Made by a program: the position numbers and the translations under genes
Part shown: one piece after another, positions 1 through 7,310 of the stretch
Position numbering within the stretch: position 1 is the first letter of the stretch
How the letters are laid out: each line of letters opens with the position of its first letter
The notes under the pieces: model-generated
The model's input: the letters and a program-made list of their open reading frames with translations, nothing else
Databases searched by the model: none
What the model was told of the DNA's origin: nothing
Origin: Alphaproteobacteria bacterium
GTDB lineage: Bacteria > Pseudomonadota > Alphaproteobacteria > Rhodobacterales > Rhodobacteraceae
Length of the DNA stretch: 15,509 nt
Direction of reading: 5' to 3'
NCBI GenBank assembly: GCA_013151535.1
Contig: JAADIC010000075.1
Coordinates: 1 to 15,509, forward strand

Positions 1-28
1 AAACATAGACACGAATGGGAGGAAATTC

Positions 29-1390
29 ATGTCAAAATCTATCCTAACACGGCGTGGGCTGTTAAAATCGGGTGGCGCCTTGGGCGTGGCCAGTTTGGCC
101 ACTCCGACAATCTTTGGTAGCAATGTCTGGGCGGCGTCCAACGCCGGTTATCGTAATGCGCCAACCGGCGGCAAGGTGGTTCTGGGCTTTAACGTGCCCC
201 AAACCGGCCCTTACGCCGACGAAGGCGGTGACGAGTTGCGGGCCTATCAGCTTGCGGTTCAGCACCTGAACGGTGAAGGCGACGGCGGTATGATGAATAC
301 GTTTTCATCGCGCGAGCTGAAGGGCAACGGTATCCTTGGCAACAAGGTGACCTTTGTTACTGGCGACACCCAAACCAAATCGGATGCGGCGCGTGCTTCA
401 GCCAAGTCGATGATCGAAAAAGACAATGCGGTGATGATTACCGGCGGCTCTTCTTCGGGTGTTGCGATCGCGGTTCAGGGCTTGTGCCAAGACGCGGGCA
501 TCATCTTCATGGCCGGTCTGACCCACTCCAACGACACCACGGGTAAAGACAAGAAAGCCAACGGTTTCCGCCACTTCTTCAACGGTTACATGTCCGCCGC
601 CGCGCTGGCACCTGTGCTTCTGAAGAACTATGGCAGCGACCGCAAGGCATATCACCTGACAGCCGATTATACTTGGGGCTGGACACAGCAGGAATCGATT
701 GCTGCGGCGACCGAGGCCATCGGTTGGGAAACGGTCAACAACGTGCTGACACCGCTTGCGACAACCGACTTCAGTTCGTATGTGGCGCCGGTTCTGAACT
801 CGGGCGCTGATGTTCTGGTTCTGAACCACTACGGCGGGAACATGATTAACAGCCTGACCGCTGCGGTTCAGTTTGGTCTGCGTGACAAGGTCGTCAACGG
901 CAAGAAGTTCGAAATCGTTGTGCCGCTTTACTCGCGCCTGATGGCTAAGGGTGCTGGCGAAAACGTTAAGGGTATCTTTGGGTCAACCAACTGGCACTGG
1001 TCGTTGCAGGATGAGGGCTCCAAAGCCTTCGTTAAATCCTTCGGCGAGGCGTATGGCTTCCCGCCATCCCAGGCCGCACACACCGTTTACTGTCAGACGC
1101 TGCTTTATGCGGATGCCTGTGAACGCGCTGGCACGCATAATCCATGCGGCGTTGGTGAAGCGCTTGAGGGCTTCAAGTTCTCAGGCCTTGGCAACGGCGA
1201 TGTGGAATATCGCGCCGGTGACCACCAGTGCTTCAAGGACGTGCTGGTTGTGAAGGGTAAAGAGAACCCGACATCCGAGTTTGACCTTCTGGAAGTGGTG
1301 GAAGTGACACCACGTGCACAGGTTGAATATCCTATCGATCATCCGATGTTCGCAGGCGGTGCTTTGGGCGATTGTAACCCAGGCGTATAA
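29..1390 (+). CDS. Tat-exported periplasmic substrate-binding protein of a HAAT (Liv-type) ABC transporter
   Basis: This is the type-1 periplasmic binding protein (Peripla_BP_6/LivJ class) that captures the solute and hands it to the permeases encoded downstream. The N-terminus has a twin-arginine motif (TRRGLLK, residues 7-13), a hydrophobic stretch to about residue 30 and an Ala-rich cleavage site near VWA (33-35), so export as a folded protein by the Tat route is likely. The binding fold begins with VVLGFNVPQTGPYADEG (about residues 50-66). A strong Shine-Dalgarno GGGAGGAA at 17-24 supports this ATG. At 453 residues it is longer than E. coli LivJ (about 367) and closer to urea/amide binders such as UrtA. 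It has six Cys, all after the signal peptide. It heads the operon livH-livM-livG-livF. The family is certain; the ligand cannot be read from sequence. Confidence 0.9.
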   Translation: MSKSILTRRGLLKSGGALGVASLATPTIFGSNVWAASNAGYRNAPTGGKVVLGFNVPQTGPYADEGGDELRAYQLAVQHLNGEGDGGMMNTFSSRELKGNGILGNKVTFVTGDTQTKSDAARASAKSMIEKDNAVMITGGSSSGVAIAVQGLCQDAGIIFMAGLTHSNDTTGKDKKANGFRHFFNGYMSAAALAPVLLKNYGSDRKAYHLTADYTWGWTQQESIAAATEAIGWETVNNVLTPLATTDFSSYVAPVLNSGADVLVLNHYGGNMINSLTAAVQFGLRDKVVNGKKFEIVVPLYSRLMAKGAGENVKGIFGSTNWHWSLQDEGSKAFVKSFGEAYGFPPSQAAHTVYCQTLLYADACERAGTHNPCGVGEALEGFKFSGLGNGDVEYRAGDHQCFKDVLVVKGKENPTSEFDLLEVVEVTPRAQVEYPIDHPMFAGGALGDCNPGV

Positions 1391-1408
1391 ATTGCCACGA
1401 TAAACAAT

Positions 1409-1448
1409 CCGGTCGCGTTGCACTTAACTGTGACGCGGCCGGAATTTT
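1409..1448 (+). terminator. Terminator/attenuator hairpin between the binding-protein gene and livH
   Basis: The arms at 1409-1418 (CCGGTCGCGT) and 1433-1442 (ACGCGGCCGG) pair over 10 bp with one G-U wobble, and weaker pairs extend inward. The stem is followed directly by AATTTT. It lies 19 bp after the binding-protein stop. As in many ABC operons, a partial terminator here would keep binding-protein mRNA more abundant than permease mRNA. Seen: the hairpin. Inferred: partial termination. Confidence 0.6.
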
Positions 1449-1491
1449 CGGCTAGTGAGGCCGGAACAACAATTTTCCATGGGCGGGGACG

Positions 1492-2523
1492 ATGGACGTT
1501 ATTCTTTTGCAACTCCTGAACGGGCTGGACAAGGGCAGTGCATATGCCCTGATCGCCTTGGGACTGACACTTATTTTCGGCACATTGGGCGTGGTCAATT
1601 TCGCGCATGGTGCGTTGTTCATGATCGGCGCGTTCAGTGCCGTGACCGTGCAAAAGATACTGTCGATTTCATTTATCACCCTTGATCCGGAAAAGACCAA
1701 TTTTCTGGGTAAACCGCTCGAGATTAAAACCCCCTATATCGTAAGCTGGTTCGGCGAGGGGGCCGGAAACGCCATCATTGACTGGTCGGTGCCGCTGGCA
1801 ATCCTGTTTGCCATACCAGTAATGCTGATCGTTGGCTTTGTCATGGAGCGCGGCCTTATCAAGCATTTCTACAAGCGCCCGCACGCGGACCAAATCCTTG
1901 TGACCTTTGGCCTGGCCATCGTGATGCAGGAAATCATCCGGGTGTTTTACGGCGCCAACCCGGTACCAACCCCGGCACCAGATTTTTTCAGGGGTTCGTT
2001 TGATTTCGGTGTGTGGATCGGGTTCTCCGAGAACGCGATCATCTATCCTTATTGGCGGCTGGTTTACTTCATCTTTTCGGCCATTATCATCAGCGCCGTA
2101 TTCTCGTTCCTGCGCTTCACGACCTTTGGCATGGTGGTGCGTGCCGGTATGTCGGACCGCGAAACCGTGGGCCTTCTGGGGATCAACATTGACAAGAAAT
2201 TCACCATCATGTTCGGCATCGCCGCTGCGGTGGCCGGGCTTGCCGGGGTGATGTACGCCCCGATCAATTCGCCCAATTTCCACATGGGAATGGACTTTCT
2301 GGTTCTCAGCTTTGTGGTTGTGGTGGTTGGCGGCATGGGCAGTTTGCCCGGTGCGGTGCTGGCCGGCTTCCTGTTGGGTGTTCTGGAAAGTTTCGCCTCC
2401 ATGAACGAGATTAAATCCATCTTTCCGGGCATCGATCAGATCATCATCTATCTTGTTGCCATTATCATCCTGCTTGTGCGTCCGCGCGGTCTGATGGGCA
2501 AAGTCGGCGTGGCAGAGGAATAG
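1492..2523 (+). CDS. livH: Branched-chain amino acid/amide-type ABC transporter permease, LivH-like
   Basis: This is one of the two inner-membrane permease subunits that form the transport channel. The N-terminal block LLQLLNGLDKGSAYALIALG followed by TLIFGTLGVVNFAHGALFMIGAF is diagnostic for LivH/BPD_transp_2 proteins. The C-terminal part has a second conserved repeat, VVVVVGGMGSLPGAVLAGFLLGVLES, which carries the cytoplasmic ATPase-contact region. Several hydrophobic helices are visible. At 343 residues it exceeds E. coli LivH (308). The extra length lies mainly in a hydrophilic stretch around residues 55-95, likely a periplasmic loop facing the binding protein. GGGGAC lies just before the ATG. 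Only 3 bp separate its stop from livM, so the two are almost certainly cotranslated. The gene symbol indicates family, not proven leucine transport. Confidence 0.9.
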   Translation: MDVILLQLLNGLDKGSAYALIALGLTLIFGTLGVVNFAHGALFMIGAFSAVTVQKILSISFITLDPEKTNFLGKPLEIKTPYIVSWFGEGAGNAIIDWSVPLAILFAIPVMLIVGFVMERGLIKHFYKRPHADQILVTFGLAIVMQEIIRVFYGANPVPTPAPDFFRGSFDFGVWIGFSENAIIYPYWRLVYFIFSAIIISAVFSFLRFTTFGMVVRAGMSDRETVGLLGINIDKKFTIMFGIAAAVAGLAGVMYAPINSPNFHMGMDFLVLSFVVVVVGGMGSLPGAVLAGFLLGVLESFASMNEIKSIFPGIDQIIIYLVAIIILLVRPRGLMGKVGVAEE

Positions 2524-2526
2524 ATC

Positions 2527-3753
2527 ATGTTCGGTAACAAAAACGATACACGCCTGCTGCTGGTTGTCGCCATCATGGTGCTGTTGGCCCCGTTCATCCT
2601 GCAACCGTTTGGCATCTCGACTGGAATGAACCAGTTTAATGCCGGTTATCCCGATCTGATGCAGCGGTTCGTGATTTTCGGCATTTTTGCCATCGGGTTC
2701 AATATCCTGTTCGGCCTGACCGGTTACCTGTCCTTTGGCCACGCGGCCTTTTTGGGGGTCGGCTCGTATTCCGCCGTCTGGATGTTCAAGCTCTTGAGTA
2801 TGAGCGTCATTCCCGCCATTCTGCTGGCAGTTCTGATCTCCGGGGTGTTTGCCCTTCTGATCGGGTATATCTCGTTGCGCCGCTCTGGCATTTACTTCTC
2901 GATCCTGACGCTGGCTTTTGCCCAGATGAGCTATAACCTTGCCTATTCGGTGTTCACCCCGATCACCAATGGTGAAACCGGCCTGCAACTTAGCCTGAAG
3001 GATCCGCGTATTCTGGATGCGGCGGGGGCCAGTGGCTCTCTGCCGTCAACCTATCTGATTTCGCCCAACTGGCTGAACGGGTTGGAGATGCGCGACACGT
3101 TCCGCCTTCAGCTTGGCGATTGGCTGTTTCAGTTTAACACCGGTTATTACCTGTCGGCGATCCTGATGCTGCTGGCGTTTTATGTGTCCGTGCGCATCTT
3201 CCGTAGCCCGTTCGGGTTGATGCTGCGCGCGGTTAAAACCAACCAGACACGGCTGAATTACACCGGCGTCAACACCCGCCCCTATACGCTGGCGGCCTTT
3301 GTGATTTCGGGCATGTATGCCGGTTTGGCGGGTGGTCTGCTGGCGTCAATGGACCCGCTTGCCGGGGCTGAACGCATGCAATGGACCGCCTCGGGCGAGG
3401 TTGTCATCATGGCCATTCTGGGCGGGGCCGGCACCTTGATCGGCCCGATCCTTGGTGCTGGTTCGATCAAGTATTTCGAGAATATCTTTTCCAAGATCAA
3501 CGAAAACATCCTGCATGACTGGTTCGCTTTTCTACCCGATGGCTTGGCAAATGGTGTGGTTTGGATCGTGTCGAAGTTTACCGGCGATGGCTGGCACTTG
3601 ACCCTTGGCCTGCTGTTCATGATGGTGGTGATCTTCCTGCCCGGCGGGCTGGTCGAGGGGGGTACGCGGATCTGGAATTTTGTGACCCGCAAGAATAGAC
3701 CATCAAGATCGACCGATAAAACCTATGCCCCAAAACACAAACCGGCAGAATAA
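2527..3753 (+). CDS. livM: Branched-chain amino acid/amide-type ABC transporter permease, LivM-like
   Basis: This is the second permease subunit and partners LivH in the membrane. The LivM signature GLTGYLSFGHAAFLGVGSYSA (about residues 63-83) is present, followed by ISLRRSGIYFSILTLAFAQM. The C-terminal half carries the EAA-like region near FRSPFGLMLRAVKTNQ and AILGGAGTLIGPILGA. A hydrophilic insertion around residues 150-205, between hydrophobic segments, probably forms a large periplasmic loop. The C-terminus ends in a basic cytoplasmic tail (about 20 residues, rich in K and R). The Shine-Dalgarno GAGGAA sits inside the end of livH, which fits translational coupling. It is 14 bp from livG. 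The family call is firm; specificity is unknown. Confidence 0.9.
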   Translation: MFGNKNDTRLLLVVAIMVLLAPFILQPFGISTGMNQFNAGYPDLMQRFVIFGIFAIGFNILFGLTGYLSFGHAAFLGVGSYSAVWMFKLLSMSVIPAILLAVLISGVFALLIGYISLRRSGIYFSILTLAFAQMSYNLAYSVFTPITNGETGLQLSLKDPRILDAAGASGSLPSTYLISPNWLNGLEMRDTFRLQLGDWLFQFNTGYYLSAILMLLAFYVSVRIFRSPFGLMLRAVKTNQTRLNYTGVNTRPYTLAAFVISGMYAGLAGGLLASMDPLAGAERMQWTASGEVVIMAILGGAGTLIGPILGAGSIKYFENIFSKINENILHDWFAFLPDGLANGVVWIVSKFTGDGWHLTLGLLFMMVVIFLPGGLVEGGTRIWNFVTRKNRPSRSTDKTYAPKHKPAE

Positions 3754-3767
3754 AAGGAGGCTTTGAC

Positions 3768-4526
3768 ATGGCAATACTAGAAGTCAGAAATGTCTCCAAA
3801 CGCTTTGGCGGTTTGCAGGCGCTGGACGATGTTAATCTCAGCGTCGAGGAAAACACCATCCACGCCATTATCGGCCCGAACGGCGCAGGTAAATCAACCC
3901 TACTGAACTGTTTCGTTGGCAAGCTGTTGCCTGATGAAGGTTCGGTTCTATTTGACGGGCGATCCCTGCTGGGGGCCAAGCCGCACGAGATCAATCAGAT
4001 GGGGGTTTCGCGGGTGTTCCAGACGCCGGAAATTTTCGGTGATCTCACGGTGTTTGAAAACGTCATTATCCCCTGTTTCGCCAAGCGCGACGGGGCGTTC
4101 AGCCTGAATGCCTGGAAAGGCGTGCGCCATGAGGTCGACATGCGCGAAAAGGCCGAACAGATGCTGATCGACGTGTCGATGCAGGACAAGAAAGACATGA
4201 CCGCCTCAAGCCTGTCGCGCGGTGACAAACGCCGCCTTGAGATGGCCATGTGCCTGTCACAAGACCCGCAATTGCTGCTGCTGGATGAGCCGACGGCGGG
4301 CATGTCGCGCTCGGACACCAACAACACGATTGATTTGCTGAAGGAAATTCAGGCCAAACGCGCCATCACCATGGCGGTGATCGAGCACGATATGCATGTG
4401 GTGTTTTCCTTGGCGGAAAAAATCAGCGTGCTGGCGCAAGGCACTGTCATCGTTGAAGATTTGCCGGAGAACATCAAAGGCAATCTGAAGGTTCAAGAAG
4501 CCTATCTCGGCACAACCGCAGCTTAA
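3768..4526 (+). CDS. livG: ABC transporter ATP-binding protein, LivG-like
   Basis: This is a cytoplasmic ATPase that powers the transporter as a heterodimer with the LivF-like subunit. All nucleotide-binding motifs are intact: Walker A GPNGAGKST (36-44), Q-loop Gln85 in RVFQTPEIF, signature LSRGDK (149-154), Walker B LLLLDEP (169-175, with Asp173 and Glu174), and the H-loop His207 in VIEHDM. The VFQ-PEIF Q-loop and the RRLEMA run after the signature are typical of LivG (BCA_ABC_TP_C group). Length 252 is normal for the family. A very strong Shine-Dalgarno (AAGGAGG, 3754-3760) precedes the ATG. It lies 14 bp after livM and 12 bp before livF. Confidence 0.93.
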   Translation: MAILEVRNVSKRFGGLQALDDVNLSVEENTIHAIIGPNGAGKSTLLNCFVGKLLPDEGSVLFDGRSLLGAKPHEINQMGVSRVFQTPEIFGDLTVFENVIIPCFAKRDGAFSLNAWKGVRHEVDMREKAEQMLIDVSMQDKKDMTASSLSRGDKRRLEMAMCLSQDPQLLLLDEPTAGMSRSDTNNTIDLLKEIQAKRAITMAVIEHDMHVVFSLAEKISVLAQGTVIVEDLPENIKGNLKVQEAYLGTTAA

Positions 4527-4538
4527 GGAACCGGATCA

Positions 4539-5279
4539 ATGAGCGCAAACAATGCCAACCTCGCGGCCAATGCACCGGCCTATTTCTCGGTTTACGACAT
4601 TCACGCCTATTACGGCGAAAGCTATATCGTGCAGGGCGTTAGTTTCAACGTGCATGAAGGTGAAATCCTTGCTCTTCTGGGGCGCAACGGCGCTGGCAAA
4701 ACCTCGACCTTGCGCGCCATTGCGCGGCTGGATGACCCGATGCTGACCCATGGCGAGATTTGGCTGGATCACCAGCATCTGCACCTGATGAAATCCTATG
4801 AGGCGGCGCAGGCAGGCGTGGCGCTGGTGCCCGAGGACCGGCGCATCATTCAGGGCCTTACGGTCGAGGAAAACATTCAACTGGCCCAAATTGAAGAACC
4901 CATCGGCTGGTCGCTCGAAAGGATTTATACCCTGTTCCCGCGCCTTGGTGATCGGCGCAAGCAAGAAGGCACAACCCTTTCAGGCGGCGAGCAGCAAATG
5001 CTGTCCATTGGCCGCGCGCTGGCCCGCGACATCAAGGTTTTGCTGTTGGACGAACCTTATGAAGGTCTGGCCCCGATTATTGTGCAGGAAATTGAAAAGA
5101 CTTTGAGCCTAATCAAGGAACAGGGCATCACCACTGTTATCGTTGAACAAAACGCCGTTGCCGCCCTGAAACTGGCGGATCGCGCCGTTATTCTGGACAC
5201 CGGCAAGGTGGTTTTTGACGGCACCGCGCAAGAGGTGCTGGACAACGAGAAGCTACGGCACGAATATTTGGCGATCTAG
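4539..5279 (+). CDS. livF: ABC transporter ATP-binding protein, LivF-like
   Basis: This is the second ATPase of the transporter. Walker A is GRNGAGKTS (48-56). The Q-loop region reads VPEDRRI (97-103), the LivF-specific form. The signature is LSGGEQ (147-152), Walker B is LLLDEPYEGLAP with Asp171 and Glu172, and the switch position is Gln204 in IVEQNA instead of His, which is usual for LivF and UrtE proteins. There are about 15 extra residues at the N-terminus (MSANNANLAANAPAYF) compared with E. coli LivF. AAGGA precedes the ATG by about 10 bases. The stop codon lies in the loop of the first stem-loop of the downstream spacer (5270-5288). Next gene: acs, 84 bp away on the same strand. Confidence 0.93.
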   Translation: MSANNANLAANAPAYFSVYDIHAYYGESYIVQGVSFNVHEGEILALLGRNGAGKTSTLRAIARLDDPMLTHGEIWLDHQHLHLMKSYEAAQAGVALVPEDRRIIQGLTVEENIQLAQIEEPIGWSLERIYTLFPRLGDRRKQEGTTLSGGEQQMLSIGRALARDIKVLLLDEPYEGLAPIIVQEIEKTLSLIKEQGITTVIVEQNAVAALKLADRAVILDTGKVVFDGTAQEVLDNEKLRHEYLAI

Positions 5280-5346
5280 CAGATCGCCAATCCCGCACCT
5301 GCTGCGGGACCTCTTTGCATCAAGAGCCCCCGCATCAAGTGCGGGG
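5270..5346 (+). promoter_or_regulatory. Tandem array of four perfect stem-loops between livF and acs
   Basis: Four consecutive inverted repeats fill the spacer almost without gaps. H1 pairs 5270-5277 with 5281-5288 (8 bp, spanning the livF stop). H2 pairs 5291-5297 with 5303-5309 (TCCCGCA/TGCGGGA). H3 pairs 5311-5315 with 5322-5326 (CTCTT/AAGAG). H4 pairs 5328-5334 with 5340-5346 (CCCCGCA/TGCGGGG, loop TCAAG). None is followed by a T-run, so these are not classical terminators. H2 and H4 share arm sequences: 5303-5308 can instead pair with 5329-5334, enclosing H3 and excluding H2 and H4. The H4 palindrome resembles dispersed REP-like palindromes of alphaproteobacteria (recollection, not searched). 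Possible roles are 3'-end protection of the liv transcript, or control of read-through into acs. Confidence 0.6.
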
Positions 5347-5363
5347 CAAGTTAGGACAAGACC

Positions 5364-7310
5364 ATGACGGCCAACAAACTATATCCCCCCTCCGCTGATT
5401 TCATCGCCAACGCCAAAATTGACGCGGCGAAATATGAAGAAATGTACGCCGCCTCGGTGGCCGACCCCGATGCGTTCTGGGGTGAGGCGGGCAAGCGGCT
5501 CGATTGGATCAAGCCCTATTCCAAGGTCAAGAACACCAGTTTTGAATATCCCGATGTGTCGATCAAATGGTATGAGGACGGGGTACTGAATGTCTCGGCC
5601 AATTGCATCGACCGGCATCTTGAGACGCGCGGCGATCAGGTGGCGATCATCTGGGAAAGTGATGATCCCTCGGTGGATAAACACATCACCTATAATGAGC
5701 TGAGTGACAAGGTTAACAAGCTCGCCAATGTCTATAAATCGCTTGGCGTTGGCAAAGGTGACCGGATCGTGCTTTACATGCCGATGATCCCCGAGGCGGC
5801 TTATGCCATGCTGGCCTGCACGCGCATTGGTGCTGTGCATTGCATTGTTTTCGCAGGGTTTTCCCCTGAAGCATTGGCCGCACGCATTGACGCCTGCGAG
5901 GCCAAACTGGTCATCACGGCAGACGAAGCCCCGCGCGGCGGGCGCAACACACCGCTTAAAACCAACGTGGACAAAGCGCTGGAAATCGCCGGTGATGTGA
6001 CGACTCTGGTGGTTGAGCGCACGGGGGCCGATGTGGGTGCCAAAGCCGGCCGCGATCACAGTTACACCGCGCTGATGGCCGAAGCATCGGCTGATTGCGC
6101 GCCCGAACCGATGAATGCCGAGGATCCGCTATTCATCCTTTACACCTCGGGTTCCACCGGCAAGCCCAAGGGGATTTTGCACACAACCGGCGGCTATTTG
6201 TTGTTCGCCGCGATGACCCATGAATATGTGTTTGACTATCACGACGGTGATATTTTCTGGTGTACCGCCGATGTGGGCTGGGTGACCGGCCACAGCTATA
6301 TCGTCTACGGCCCATTGGCCAATGGCGCGACGACGTTGATGTTTGAAGGGGTGCCAACCTACCCCGATGCATCGCGTTTCTGGCAGGTTTGCGAAAAACA
6401 CAAGGTTAACCAGTTTTACACCGCCCCCACGGCGATCCGCGCGCTGATGGCGCAGGGAGATCAGTTCGTTGAGGGGATCGATCTGTCCTCGCTCAAAGTG
6501 CTGGGGACCGTCGGTGAGCCGATCAACCCCGAGGCTTGGGCGTGGTATAATGACATCATCGGCAAGGGCAATTGCCCGATCGTTGACACCTGGTGGCAAA
6601 CCGAAACCGGCGGCCATTTGCTGACACCATTGCCGGGAGCGATTGCCGCCAAACCCGGCTCGGCGACCAAACCGTTTTTCGGCATTCAGCCGGTTATTCT
6701 TGATCCGACAACGGGTGCTGAAATCACAAGCATCGAGGCCGAGGGCGTTCTGTGCATCAAAGACAGTTGGCCCGGGCAGATGCGCTCGGTCTTTGGCGAT
6801 CATGAGCGGTTTGTTTCCGCCTATTTCGCTGATTACAAAGGCTATTATTTCACTGGTGACGGCTGCAAGCGCGACAGCGACGGCTATTACTGGATCACCG
6901 GGCGGGTGGATGACGTGATTAACGTTTCCGGCCACCGCATGGGCACAGCCGAGGTTGAAAGCGCGCTTGTGGCGCATCCGAAAGTCTCTGAAGCGGCGGT
7001 GGTTGGCTACCCTCACAGCATCAAGGGCCAGGGGATTTACGCCTATGTGACCCTGATGGCGGGCGCGGAATACACTGATGATCTGCGGGCTGAGTTGTTG
7101 CAATGGGTGCGTAAGGAAATCGGCCCGATTGCCAAGCCCGACCTGCTGCAATGGGCGCCGGGCTTACCCAAAACCCGCTCCGGCAAGATCATGCGCCGTA
7201 TCCTGCGTAAAATCGCCGAAAACGACTACGACACGCTGGGCGACACCTCGACACTGGCGGACCCATCCGTGGTGGAAGAGCTGATCGAGAACCGGATGAA
7301 CCGCGCTTAA
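5364..7310 (+). CDS. acs: Acetyl-CoA synthetase (AMP-forming)
   Basis: Activates acetate with ATP and CoA to acetyl-CoA, AMP and PPi in the cytoplasm, allowing growth on or scavenging of acetate. At 648 residues it matches the family length (about 650). Visible motifs are the ATP loop YTSGSTGKPKG (260-270), WWQTETGG from 410, and the C-terminal KTRSGKIMRR. Acyl-pocket residues known from Salmonella Acs (Val310, Thr311, Val386, Trp414) fall here at Val307, Thr308, Val383 and Trp411, so acetate rather than a longer acid is predicted. Lys608 in SGK corresponds to the catalytic Lys that is silenced by acetylation in Salmonella; similar control is possible here. AGGAC precedes the ATG. The stop overlaps the convergent oxidoreductase stop by 4 bp. 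It may be cotranscribed with the liv genes, as the spacer has no clear terminator. Confidence 0.95.
   Translation: MTANKLYPPSADFIANAKIDAAKYEEMYAASVADPDAFWGEAGKRLDWIKPYSKVKNTSFEYPDVSIKWYEDGVLNVSANCIDRHLETRGDQVAIIWESDDPSVDKHITYNELSDKVNKLANVYKSLGVGKGDRIVLYMPMIPEAAYAMLACTRIGAVHCIVFAGFSPEALAARIDACEAKLVITADEAPRGGRNTPLKTNVDKALEIAGDVTTLVVERTGADVGAKAGRDHSYTALMAEASADCAPEPMNAEDPLFILYTSGSTGKPKGILHTTGGYLLFAAMTHEYVFDYHDGDIFWCTADVGWVTGHSYIVYGPLANGATTLMFEGVPTYPDASRFWQVCEKHKVNQFYTAPTAIRALMAQGDQFVEGIDLSSLKVLGTVGEPINPEAWAWYNDIIGKGNCPIVDTWWQTETGGHLLTPLPGAIAAKPGSATKPFFGIQPVILDPTTGAEITSIEAEGVLCIKDSWPGQMRSVFGDHERFVSAYFADYKGYYFTGDGCKRDSDGYYWITGRVDDVINVSGHRMGTAEVESALVAHPKVSEAAVVGYPHSIKGQGIYAYVTLMAGAEYTDDLRAELLQWVRKEIGPIAKPDLLQWAPGLPKTRSGKIMRRILRKIAENDYDTLGDTSTLADPSVVEELIENRMNRA

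Noticed and set aside
1669..2988. A 439-codon open frame on the minus strand opposite livH and livM
   Set aside because: It crosses the livH-livM junction, its product is a low-complexity His/Gln/Asp/Lys-rich chain with no recognisable domain, and both plus-strand frames are clear conserved permeases. It is an antisense shadow of hydrophobic codons.
6129..7151. A 340-codon open frame on the minus strand inside acs
   Set aside because: It lies fully within a gene whose product matches Acs along its whole length; it has no domain resemblance and no ribosome-binding context.
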